A stretch of DNA of 64,000 nt from contig NZ_BAEE01000013.1 of assembly GCF_000241265.1 (NCBI RefSeq), positions 45,606 to 109,605 of the forward strand. The letters run 5' to 3'. Both the position numbers and the translations under genes were made by a program. This document shows, one piece after another, positions 57,241-64,000 of the stretch. This stretch comes from Gordonia araii NBRC 100433 (GTDB taxonomy: Bacteria; Actinomycetota; Actinomycetes; Mycobacteriales; Mycobacteriaceae). Under the pieces are notes generated by a model, which saw only the letters and a program-made list of their open reading frames with translations, did not search any database and was not told where the DNA came from. Position 1 is the stretch's first letter. Every line of letters begins with the position of its first letter.

Positions 57241-58731
57241 TCAGCGTGGCCCGGCCGGGCGGACGACGGCGCCGGCGTCGCGCATCCAGTCGAGGTCGCC
57301 GTCGCGGATCCGGATGCCGGCGGCCGACGAGGGCACGACGAGAACCTGGTCGGTCAGTCCGACGAGTAACCGCAGCGCGGCGCCGGCCTGCTCGACCGGG
57401 GAGGTGCGCACCCCGACCGGCTCGGCGACTTCGGGGAGCGCGACATTCGCCCCGCCGTCGGACAAGACCAGAACGCGTACCGCGTGCCGCGGCAGATCTC
57501 CGACGAGCCCGGCGGTGAGCAGGAACGCAGAGGCGAGCGGTGTCCCGCCGCCCGCTGTCGTGTGGCCGAGAGTGGCATGGACGGCGAGGAGATCGGTGGT
57601 GGGTTCGACGGCGAGTTCGGCCCGGGCCCCGCGGGCGACGATCACCGCGATTCTCGACCGCGCGCACTTCGCCTCGTCGAGTGCCGCCGCGACCATGCCC
57701 GCAGCCTCGCGGGCGCGGACCCCGCTCATCGAGTCCGACCGGTCGAGGATCACCACGGTGAATCGCCCGGACCGGCGCACCCGGATCGCGCTGCGCAGCG
57801 CGTCGGCGTCGACCCGTCCCGCGAGTGCTGCCGCCCGCAGCGTCTGCGGGACGTCGAGCCCGAGCGCGGGGCCGTAGCCGACGACCCGGCGAAGCCGCCC
57901 GCGTCTAGAGACGGCGAAGACGCCGCGGCGTCCCGGGTATCGCCTGGCGGCATAACGGCGGGCGACGGAAAGCGTCGCCCACGGCGGCATCTCGGGAGTC
58001 CCGGCCGCGACCATGCCGACAGGCGCCGCACCGCTTTCGGCGACGTCGGGATCCAGCTCGCCGATCCCGTCGCCTCCCGACGGTCCGGCCGCGGACTCGG
58101 CGCCGTCGGTCGTGCCGGGTTCGGGTTCCGGGGGAATCGCGGCGGCGGGTGCGAGTGGGCGCAGGCGCGGTTCGACGATGTAGCGCGAGACGATCGCCCG
58201 GGCCTCCAGAGGGGACGTGCCAAGCGCTCGCAGGCACCGCGCAGCGCCGATGTCGAGGAGGTGTGAGTCGATGCCGTTGTGCGCCAGCAGGCCTACTGCG
58301 TCGTCGACCGGATCGACGGCCAGCGGTGGGCGACGGCATCGCAGCGCCGGTCTCGCGCCGAGTCCGATGACGACGGTGAGCCGGGCGGCCAGCGCCGCGG
58401 GCACCGACTCGATGTCGGGCGCCGACGCGAGAATTCGGGAGTCGTCGACGAGCGCGGCGACCTCGTCGTCGATCAGGTCGGCCGCTGCGATCACGACCGC
58501 GCTCGACCCGCCGCGCCCAGGGAGATCCGCGGCAGTCGTCGCCGGAGTCATCCGGGAGGAATCGGCCGGGCGCAGATGCTCCAGCAGCCGTTCGCGCGAC
58601 CAGGCGTCGCCGACGAGGAGCAGTCCGAACCTGGCTCCCCGGCGCCAAGCGCGGCAGAGCCGTGCCTCCCGGGCGCTGAGCAGCGATTCCGGCGGTCGAT
58701 CCCAGGGCAGTGGTGCTTGCCGCAGCGACAT
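57241..58731 (-). CDS. VWA-domain protein resembling metal-chelatase D subunits
   Basis: 496 residues starting MSLRQAPLPWDRPPESLLSA at ATG 58731. The N-terminal third is a degenerate AAA-like region without a good Walker A. An acidic, Pro/Gly-rich linker follows near 205-255. The C-terminal VWA domain has a MIDAS motif, DRSDSMSG (near residue 345), plus TTAGGGTPLASAF and VLVLSDGG. BchD/ChlD subunits combine these parts and work with an AAA+ I subunit to insert Mg or Co into tetrapyrroles. The AAA+ partner lies directly upstream (gap of two bases). No large H/CobN subunit is present in the window. Confidence 0.82.
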   Translation of the reverse strand: MSLRQAPLPWDRPPESLLSAREARLCRAWRRGARFGLLLVGDAWSRERLLEHLRPADSSRMTPATTAADLPGRGGSSAVVIAAADLIDDEVAALVDDSRILASAPDIESVPAALAARLTVVIGLGARPALRCRRPPLAVDPVDDAVGLLAHNGIDSHLLDIGAARCLRALGTSPLEARAIVSRYIVEPRLRPLAPAAAIPPEPEPGTTDGAESAAGPSGGDGIGELDPDVAESGAAPVGMVAAGTPEMPPWATLSVARRYAARRYPGRRGVFAVSRRGRLRRVVGYGPALGLDVPQTLRAAALAGRVDADALRSAIRVRRSGRFTVVILDRSDSMSGVRAREAAGMVAAALDEAKCARSRIAVIVARGARAELAVEPTTDLLAVHATLGHTTAGGGTPLASAFLLTAGLVGDLPRHAVRVLVLSDGGANVALPEVAEPVGVRTSPVEQAGAALRLLVGLTDQVLVVPSSAAGIRIRDGDLDWMRDAGAVVRPAGPR

Positions 58732-58733
58732 TG

Positions 58734-59714
58734 CTAGGCCGCGGTCGGCGAGCCGAGGACCGCGGTGACCGCGTTGCGGACGCGGGCGATTGTGCGCTGC
58801 GGGTTGTCGGCGGCGTCTCGCCTGGTGCGATGACACAGGACGAGGCCGGCGATGTCACGCAGGTGCTCATCGGCGACCGTGGCGGGGCGGCTGCCGGACT
58901 CCGCGCCGGCCGCGCGCAACGCGGCGAGTGCGCGCGCGGCACGGACGAGGACTACCTCGCCTCGGTGGCCGACCACCTCCGCCTCGGCGCACAGCTGTAC
59001 CGCCCGGGTAAGAACGTCGTCGTGCACCACGGTGTCGTCGACGCGATCCCTGGCACTGGCGATCCGCTGCGCCAGGGCGCGTTGCGACTCGGCGAAGCGG
59101 GTGGCGAACCCGACCGGATCGGCATCGAAATCCAGTCGTCGCCGGACGATCTCGGTGCGGGCCGCGACGTCGGCGATGGTCGTCACCCGAGTCGACAGGC
59201 CGAACCGATCCTCCAACTGCGGACGCAGCGCGCCCTCCTCCGGATTGCCCGAGCCGACGAGGACGAAGCGCGCCGGATGGCTATGGCTCAGGCCGTCGCG
59301 CTCGACGATGTTGGTGCCGCTGGCGGACACGTCGAGGAGCAGGTCGACGAGGAAGTCGTCGAGCAGGTTCACCTCGTCGATGTAGAGGAACCCGTCATTG
59401 GCTTCGGCGAGGAGCCCGGGACGGAACTCGGCGGCGCCGCGGGCCAGGGCGGCGTCGACGTCAAGCGACCCCACGACGCGATCCTCCGTCGCGCCGAGCG
59501 GGAGGTCGACGACGGGTGCCGGGATGCCGGCGATGCGCAGCAGGTCGGCCAGGGACCGGACGAGTGTCGACTTGGCGGTGCCGCGGTCGCCCATGGCGAG
59601 GACCCCGCCGAGGCCGGGGTCGATGGCGCATAGCAACAGTGCCTGCTTGAACTCGCGGTGCCCTACGATCGCGGTGAACGGGAAGGCGGTCGACACGGTT
59701 GTCAAGGTACACAC
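58734..59714 (-). CDS. AAA+ ATPase resembling metal-chelatase I subunits (BchI/ChlI)
   Basis: 326 residues. PFTAIVGHREFKQALLLCAI is the start of the I-subunit fold. Walker A lies in GDRGTAKSTLVRSLADLL, Walker B in GFLYIDEVNLLDDFLVDLLL, sensor segment in VLVGSGNPEEGALRPQLEDR with the Arg-finger-like FGLSTRVTT following. It would form a ring with the VWA protein encoded next. The start could be GTG 59714, TTG 59705 or GTG 59696. It is divergent from the permease gene at 59753, with an AT-rich Zur-box-like sequence between them. Homology to fused mycobacterial Mg-chelatase-like proteins is from memory. Confidence 0.85.
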   Translation of the reverse strand: MCTLTTVSTAFPFTAIVGHREFKQALLLCAIDPGLGGVLAMGDRGTAKSTLVRSLADLLRIAGIPAPVVDLPLGATEDRVVGSLDVDAALARGAAEFRPGLLAEANDGFLYIDEVNLLDDFLVDLLLDVSASGTNIVERDGLSHSHPARFVLVGSGNPEEGALRPQLEDRFGLSTRVTTIADVAARTEIVRRRLDFDADPVGFATRFAESQRALAQRIASARDRVDDTVVHDDVLTRAVQLCAEAEVVGHRGEVVLVRAARALAALRAAGAESGSRPATVADEHLRDIAGLVLCHRTRRDAADNPQRTIARVRNAVTAVLGSPTAA

Positions 59715-59720
59715 AATCGG

Positions 59721-59740
59721 CCATTAACGAAAATGGTTAC
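59721..59740. promoter_or_regulatory. Weak Zur-box-like element in the divergent chelatase/permease promoter
   Basis: CCATTAACGAAAATGGTTAC contains GAAAATGGTTACC, which matches a GAAAATGATTTTC-type box imperfectly, and a CCATT/AATGG inverted repeat. It is AT-rich against the local background and central to the 38-base divergent region. Confidence 0.4.
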
Positions 59741-59752
59741 CAACAAGGCGGG

Positions 59753-60739
59753 GTGGCCGGTGCCCGGAAGACGAGCCGCGGCACGCTCCTGTTCTCCGCC
59801 GTCATGGTGCTCGGCGTTCTGATAGCGATCCCGTTCAACGCTCGACTCAACGGCAACGCGGACATCGCGACCGGGGCAACCGTATTCGCGGGCGTCTTCC
59901 TCCAGGCGGTCCCGTTTCTCGTGCTCGGCACTCTGGTAAGCGGGGCGATCGCGACCTGGGTGACCCCGGCAATGGTCGCTCGGATACTACCCAAGAGAAC
60001 CGGGGCGGCGATCGGCGTCGGCGGCCTCGCGGGCGCCGTGCTGCCCGGTTGCGAGTGCGCGTCGGTCCCGGTGGCGGCACGGCTGATAGACCGCGGCGTG
60101 CCTCAGGCGGCGGCACTCGCCTTCCTGCTCTCGGCGCCCGCGATCAACCCGGTGGTCCTCGTATCCACCGCCGTCGCCTTTCCCGGCGAGCCGAAAATGG
60201 TCGTCGCCCGGTTCACGGCGTCGCTGTTGACCGCGATCGTCATGGGTGGGCTGTGGGCCCGCTACGGCGATCCGACGATCATCGCGCGACGGGCGGCCCG
60301 CGCCGACGACGCGACCGGCGCCGAACAGCGCGGCTGGGGGCGCTTCGCCGAGTCGATGCGTCACGACTTTCTGGAATCCGCCGCCTATCTGGCATTGGGT
60401 GCCCTGGCCGTCGCCGTCCTGCACATCGTCGTGCCGGCGTGGATGTTCGAGAAGCTCGCCGGGCAGATCCTGATCGGGATCCTGCTGATGGCTGTGCTCG
60501 CCGTCGTGCTGGCGGTGTGCTCGGAGGCCGACGCCTTCGTCGCCGCCAGTCTTTCGATGCTGCCGCTGGTGCCGCGGCTGGTCTTCCTCGTCGTCGGTCC
60601 GGCCGTCGACCTCAAACTCATCGCGATGCAGGCGGGGGCGTTCGGCACCCGCTTCGCCGCCCGGTTCTCCACCGCGACGTTCATCGTGGCCGTCGCGATC
60701 GGAACCGTCGTCGGCGCGCTCGTTCTCGGGTGGCGTTGA
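59753..60739 (+). CDS. Permease of the COG0701 (YraQ/DUF318) family
   Basis: 328 residues with about nine membrane helices. The family motif is GAVLPGCECASVPVAARLID (near residues 97-116), with its two Cys, and the related CSEADAFVAAS near residue 262. A His/Asp-containing loop (RRAARADDATGAEQRGWGRF) divides the halves. The start is GTG 59753. The transport substrate is unknown; family members are linked with metal or arsenic resistance. It is one base from the TIGR03943 gene and divergent from the AAA+ gene, with a Zur-like element between. Confidence 0.85.
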   Translation: MAGARKTSRGTLLFSAVMVLGVLIAIPFNARLNGNADIATGATVFAGVFLQAVPFLVLGTLVSGAIATWVTPAMVARILPKRTGAAIGVGGLAGAVLPGCECASVPVAARLIDRGVPQAAALAFLLSAPAINPVVLVSTAVAFPGEPKMVVARFTASLLTAIVMGGLWARYGDPTIIARRAARADDATGAEQRGWGRFAESMRHDFLESAAYLALGALAVAVLHIVVPAWMFEKLAGQILIGILLMAVLAVVLAVCSEADAFVAASLSMLPLVPRLVFLVVGPAVDLKLIAMQAGAFGTRFAARFSTATFIVAVAIGTVVGALVLGWR

Positions 60740-60740
60740 C

Positions 60741-61451
60741 GTGAACCGCGAAGTGCAGAACCTCGCGCTGCTCTGCCTGGGCCTGACCGTCGCCAAGACG
60801 GTGCTCGACGGCACCTTCGAACGATATGTGAAACCGTCGATGACTCCGTACCTGCTGATCTCGGCCGCGGTGCTGGTGGCGTTGGCGGTGGTCGCGATCG
60901 TCGGCGACATTCGCGCCGGCGGCCCGCGCGAGGAGGCGCACGGCCACGGTCACGGCTCGGGGCGCGTGCTCTGGTTGCTCTGCGCTCCGGTGCTCGTGGT
61001 GTTCTTCCTCGTGCCGCCTGCCCTGGTTCCGACGAGCACGGGGACGACCGCGAATGTCGCGGCCGCCGAGTCGGTGGTGTTTCCGCCGCTGCCGCCCGGG
61101 GAGGTGGCGCGACTGTCGGTGCACGAGGTGGTTCAGCGCGCGACGCAGCCGGACGGCGGTGGACTGACCGGGCGCCAGGTCTCCGTCGACGGCTACCTGC
61201 TGTCCCGCGACGGCCGTGCCGAGCTGGCGCAGGTGGTGATCATCTGCTGCGCCGCCGACGCCCGCACCTACCGGGTCGAGGTGACCGGTCGGGGTGCCAC
61301 CGCGTTGGGGCAGCGAGCCGCGGGGACGTGGTGGCGGGCGGTCGGGACCGTCGTCGACGGCAGCGCGTCGGAGCAACGCCGGCGCGTGCCGCAGCTCGAT
61401 GTCGTCAGTGTCCGCGAGATCGCCGCACCCAAGAACACGTACGGCTACTGA
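60741..61451 (+). CDS. TIGR03943-family membrane protein (COG3689)
   Basis: 236 residues. Two or three N-terminal membrane segments (YLLISAAVLVALAVVAIVGD; VLWLLCAPVLVVFFLVPPAL) flank a His-rich loop, EEAHGHGHGSG, a likely metal-binding patch. An exported domain follows, with VSVDGYLLSRDGRAELAQVV and IICCAADARTYRVEVTG. The family always pairs with COG0701 permeases in the genomes I know, and the pair is often zinc-regulated. GTG at 60741 follows the permease stop by one base. Its 3' end overlaps the convergent DUF5995 gene by seven bases. Confidence 0.85.
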   Translation: MNREVQNLALLCLGLTVAKTVLDGTFERYVKPSMTPYLLISAAVLVALAVVAIVGDIRAGGPREEAHGHGHGSGRVLWLLCAPVLVVFFLVPPALVPTSTGTTANVAAAESVVFPPLPPGEVARLSVHEVVQRATQPDGGGLTGRQVSVDGYLLSRDGRAELAQVVIICCAADARTYRVEVTGRGATALGQRAAGTWWRAVGTVVDGSASEQRRRVPQLDVVSVREIAAPKNTYGY

Positions 61452-62641
61452 GCCTGCCGCAGAGTCGGCACCGTGCCGGCGTCGGCGTGCGTGGACTCCC
61501 GTGTCGCCTCGACTGCCTTGGCGAACGTCTTCACCCGGTGGCGGCCGACGTCGTAGCCGACGCGGCCGAGCATCGAATCGCGGAACTGGGGATGGATTCG
61601 CGACGCCAGCGGCGTCCACCACGGCTTGTGGCTGCGCGGGAGATCGGCGAGGAGCCGGTCGGAGGCCGCGGTGAACACCGGGGCAAGGCGCAGGTAGTCC
61701 GGCCGGAACTCGCGCAGATCGCGCTCCGGGTAGTGCGTGCGGTGCACCTCGGCGAGGGCCCTCGGGAGATCGGCGTCGATATGCGCCGAGACCCCGTAGA
61801 GCAGGCCCTTCATCACCGGTACGTGCGGACGCTTCGGATCCTGCGACTCCGCGGTCGACCACGCCTTGACCCAGGCCGGTTCCACGTCGGACCCGGCGCG
61901 GTACGCCGTGAGGTTCCGTTCGTAGTAGTCGTGGAAGGCGGGGATGAGCGCCAGAACCCAGTCGGGATGATCGAGTCCGAGCGGGGACTCCCCGGTGGCG
62001 GCCGCGATCATCTCCTCGGTGACGTACTGGTAGACCCGCGCGAACCATTGCTTCGGGTCGCCGGCGGCCGCGAGTTCGTCGGCAAGGGCGCGCTGGACCG
62101 TCAGCGACGACCCCGCGTCGGCGAGCAGTTGGTCGAATTCGGGCGTACCGGGGGCGAAGTCCTTGGCCAGTGGGCTGGTCGTCGGCAGGGGATCGTCGAA
62201 TTCCGCTCCGGGGGCGATGTCGGCCAGCAGGTCCAGCGATTCGCCGACTTGCTTGCGAATCACCCGGCACAGCACCGCCGACAGCGGGGGTGCGACGAGA
62301 CGCATCGACACCTGCCAGGCGAGTTCGGTCCGTCCGTCGATCGTCGGGGTGAACGTTTGCACGCCTTGGTGACTCAGCAGCAACGGACCGCCGTCGTAGA
62401 CGCGGTAGCGGAACTCCCGCGACGGGGCCGCATGCTCGACCACCTCGCGCAGCTTGCGCTTCCCGTCGGGCAGGGTGATGACCCTCAGGGCTCCGGCGGT
62501 GTCGGGGCGCTCGCCCGGTCCGGCGTCGAGCAGGTCGACACGGGCGGTGGACCACCGGCGCATCTGCTCGGGATCGGTGACCAGGCGCCAAGCGACCTCG
62601 GGTGTGCAATCGAGGGTTCGTCTCAGTTCGAATCGGCTCAT
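61445..62641 (-). CDS. SRPBCC domain fused to DUF5995
   Basis: 398 residues. Residues 1-140 form an SRPBCC/polyketide-cyclase-like domain (SRFELRRTLDCTPEVAWRLV with WQVSMRLVAPPLSAVLCRVI), which binds hydrophobic ligands. Residues about 175-385 match DUF5995, with MKGLLYGVSAHIDADLPRAL as the key motif. Function of either part is not established. ATG 62641 overlaps the stop of the MpaB-type oxygenase (ATGA), so the two are co-translated and may act in one oxidation step. Confidence 0.8.
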   Translation of the reverse strand: MSRFELRRTLDCTPEVAWRLVTDPEQMRRWSTARVDLLDAGPGERPDTAGALRVITLPDGKRKLREVVEHAAPSREFRYRVYDGGPLLLSHQGVQTFTPTIDGRTELAWQVSMRLVAPPLSAVLCRVIRKQVGESLDLLADIAPGAEFDDPLPTTSPLAKDFAPGTPEFDQLLADAGSSLTVQRALADELAAAGDPKQWFARVYQYVTEEMIAAATGESPLGLDHPDWVLALIPAFHDYYERNLTAYRAGSDVEPAWVKAWSTAESQDPKRPHVPVMKGLLYGVSAHIDADLPRALAEVHRTHYPERDLREFRPDYLRLAPVFTAASDRLLADLPRSHKPWWTPLASRIHPQFRDSMLGRVGYDVGRHRVKTFAKAVEATRESTHADAGTVPTLRQAQ

Positions 62642-63879
62642 GCGACGGGGTCCATTCGGTTCTCGTCGGCGGCGCGGTAGCGGGCGCCGACGATTTTGGG
62701 ATCGGCCAGGTCGATGCCGAGGCGCCAGGTCACCAGGCGCAGCTCGCGCTGGGCGATGGTGCGTTCCGAGCCCAGCAACCCGATGGCGCGTGCGAGTTCG
62801 CGCGACCGCACGACGGGCCGGGCCAGGTCCACGACGTGATGCAGCGGCGTGGGGCGCAGGCCCATGGCCTCGGCGATGTCGGCGTCAACCCAGCGGGTGG
62901 AGACGGCGGCGAACAGGGGGCGAAGGAAGGGGCGGGCCACGGCGTGGACCGCGTCGTTGAGCCGACCGGGCAGGCCGAGGTCGGCGCGATAGCCGTCGTT
63001 GAGCAACGCGCGCACCAGCGTCTTGGCGTCGTCGTGCGGCTGCATCTGGAACTCCTGGGAGATCCGCCACGTGCGCAGGGCGTCGTCGTAGCTGGTGGGG
63101 AGGAGCTCTTCCTCCACTCCCATCACCCAGCCGACCCAGCGCCACAGGTGTGTGATCGCCTCGAGGTCGGCGCGGGAGTAGTGGATGCCGAAGTCCTTGG
63201 CGATGCGCAACGGCAGGGCGAGGAACCCGGCGGTGATGGTGAGCTGCGAATAGGTCTGGTTGATCGGCACGCCCCACACGGTGTCGTCCCACTCGTCGGT
63301 GGCGCGCAGGTGGTGGCGGACCATCGCGTGGACGAGGCGGATGCGCAGCGTCTCCACCCAGCCTCCGGCGCCGACGTCCATCAGGCCGGGCGCGGTGGCG
63401 AGCGTGACCCACCGCGCGGTGGCCTGCACGCGATCCCACGTGCCCTCGGTCAAGCGCCCGGTCGCGGCGAGCGGGCGAGTGAAACCACGGGCCTGATAGC
63501 CGTAGATCAGCGACTGGTACAGCGTGCTCGACTGCAGCGACCCGAAGCGCCACCACGCGTCGGCGCCCGCTCGGGCCAATGCCGGGTCGAACCACGGCGG
63601 CGGCGTGCTCGCCCGTTCCAGGAAGGCCCGGAACGCCGGCGCCCGTGCGAGGAGAGCCGGGTCGACGAGCGACGGATCGTCCAGCGCGGCGACGATGTCG
63701 TTCCACTTGTGCCCCGACCCGGCGAACAGCTCGCCGATCACGGCGTCGGCGAGCGGATCGCCGACGAGCAGCCCCTCGGCCATCGCATCGACGTGCTGCG
63801 GATAGCGGGCCCGAACATCGTCCCAGTTCTGGGCTCCGGTGATCGCGGCGGCCACCGCGGGCGACACACTTCCAGTCAT
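62638..63879 (-). CDS. MpaB/rubber-oxygenase-like DUF2236 protein
   Basis: 413 residues, all-helical. The probable haem-binding family features are SLQSSTLYQSLIYGYQARGF with GGWVETLRIRLVHAMVRHHL (conserved Arg and His) and QTYSQLTITAGFLALPLRIA followed by AITHLWRWVGWVMGVEEELL. Proteins of this group include MpaB and latex-clearing oxygenases. The substrate here is unknown. ATG 63879 is preferred to an upstream start because a perfect palindrome overlaps the longer frame. First gene of a two-gene operon with the SRPBCC-DUF5995 gene. Confidence 0.83.
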   Translation of the reverse strand: MTGSVSPAVAAAITGAQNWDDVRARYPQHVDAMAEGLLVGDPLADAVIGELFAGSGHKWNDIVAALDDPSLVDPALLARAPAFRAFLERASTPPPWFDPALARAGADAWWRFGSLQSSTLYQSLIYGYQARGFTRPLAATGRLTEGTWDRVQATARWVTLATAPGLMDVGAGGWVETLRIRLVHAMVRHHLRATDEWDDTVWGVPINQTYSQLTITAGFLALPLRIAKDFGIHYSRADLEAITHLWRWVGWVMGVEEELLPTSYDDALRTWRISQEFQMQPHDDAKTLVRALLNDGYRADLGLPGRLNDAVHAVARPFLRPLFAAVSTRWVDADIAEAMGLRPTPLHHVVDLARPVVRSRELARAIGLLGSERTIAQRELRLVTWRLGIDLADPKIVGARYRAADENRMDPVA

Positions 63880-63896
63880 AAAGACAGTGTGTCTTT
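63880..63896. promoter_or_regulatory. Operator-like perfect palindrome before the oxygenase gene
   Basis: AAAGACA-GTG-TGTCTTT, arms of seven bases, directly adjacent to the ATG at 63879. This is typical of a TetR-type operator; no regulator gene is in the window on this side. Confidence 0.7.
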
Positions 63897-63933
63897 TACA
63901 TCGGTCAGCGTCAAGAACCGTGCTGTGGCGATT

Positions 63934-63976
63934 GTGCGGTTGTTTGTGACCACATGCTGGGCACAAACAACCGCAC
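63934..63976. terminator. 15-bp inverted repeat at the window end
   Basis: GTGCGGTTGTTTGTG (63934-63948) and CACAAACAACCGCAC (63962-63976) pair perfectly across 13 bases. It may be a terminator for a gene entering from beyond 64000 or a regulatory site of the oxygenase operon. Confidence 0.45.
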
Positions 63977-64000
63977 TTAGTCGGGCGCGTGCCCGATACC

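Overview
The window is high-GC, gene-dense actinobacterial DNA, most probably from the Mycobacteriales and closest in character to Gordonia or a relative. The main reason is the block at 15.3-38.6 kb. It carries a DUF3068/PorA-like protein, an acyltransferase-3 protein, the arabinosyltransferase AftD with its DUF2613 partner, the lipoprotein glycosidase LpqI, a TetR regulator, HtdX, FabG4, FadA2 and FadE5. From memory, the same gene set clusters around Rv0227c-Rv0244c of Mycobacterium tuberculosis. AftD points to an arabinan-containing cell wall. No rRNA or tRNA genes, transposases or CRISPR arrays were seen.

Layout. (1) 1-1.35 kb: a membrane protein cut by the window edge and a redoxin-like protein. 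(2) 1.49-7.44 kb: a six-gene, mostly overlapping operon encoding a 2-hydroxyacid dehydrogenase, a sedoheptulose-7-phosphate-cyclase-type sugar phosphate cyclase, a DegT-family aminotransferase, an APH-fold kinase, a TIM-barrel isomerase/epimerase and a formyltransferase. It reads as a compact pathway to an amino- (probably formamido-) carbasugar, and is the best candidate here for an undescribed system. A large LuxR-family regulator carrying two compensating frameshifts lies convergent to it. (3) 9.9-16.3 kb: a DUF475/TerC-like membrane protein, a phytoene-dehydrogenase-like oxidoreductase, a TPM-domain protein, a VapBC pair and a DUF3068 protein. (4) 16.5-39.6 kb: acyltransferase, valine catabolism genes mmsB-mmsA, the AftD/DUF2613/LpqI cell-wall block, a decayed TetR/SMR/DUF5360 drug-efflux cassette, and the htdX-fabG4 | fadA2 and fadE5 fatty-acid genes. 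The fatty-acid genes and a TetR gene share a TTACTC-GAGTAA palindrome. VanW, SDR, MFS, HhH and endonuclease IV genes fill the rest.

(5) 39.6-45.5 kb: small conserved proteins, OsmC, a secreted DUF4185 protein (possible D-arabinanase), a thioesterase, an HdeD-like protein, a TPR-like protein, a cation diffusion facilitator and a Clp-N-domain protein with two palindromes at its start. (6) 45.7-54.9 kb: an oppBCDA peptide importer, a GAP/Sap protein, a SulP transporter and an alpha/beta hydrolase. (7) 55.2-61.5 kb: a probable zinc-responsive block. It contains a COG0523 (CobW) GTPase behind a Zur-like palindrome, a methyltransferase, a VWA protein and an AAA+ protein resembling metal-chelatase D and I subunits, and a divergent permease plus TIGR03943 pair. 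(8) 61.4-64 kb: an SRPBCC-DUF5995 protein and an MpaB-type oxygenase behind a perfect operator-like palindrome.

The window is also rich in short repeats. Two families form tandem arrays of 21-22 bp units. A third is a dispersed hairpin of about 50 bp whose stem sequence changes from copy to copy while pairing is largely kept. Copies of the hairpin sit in intergenic DNA and also in frame inside aftD and oppD.
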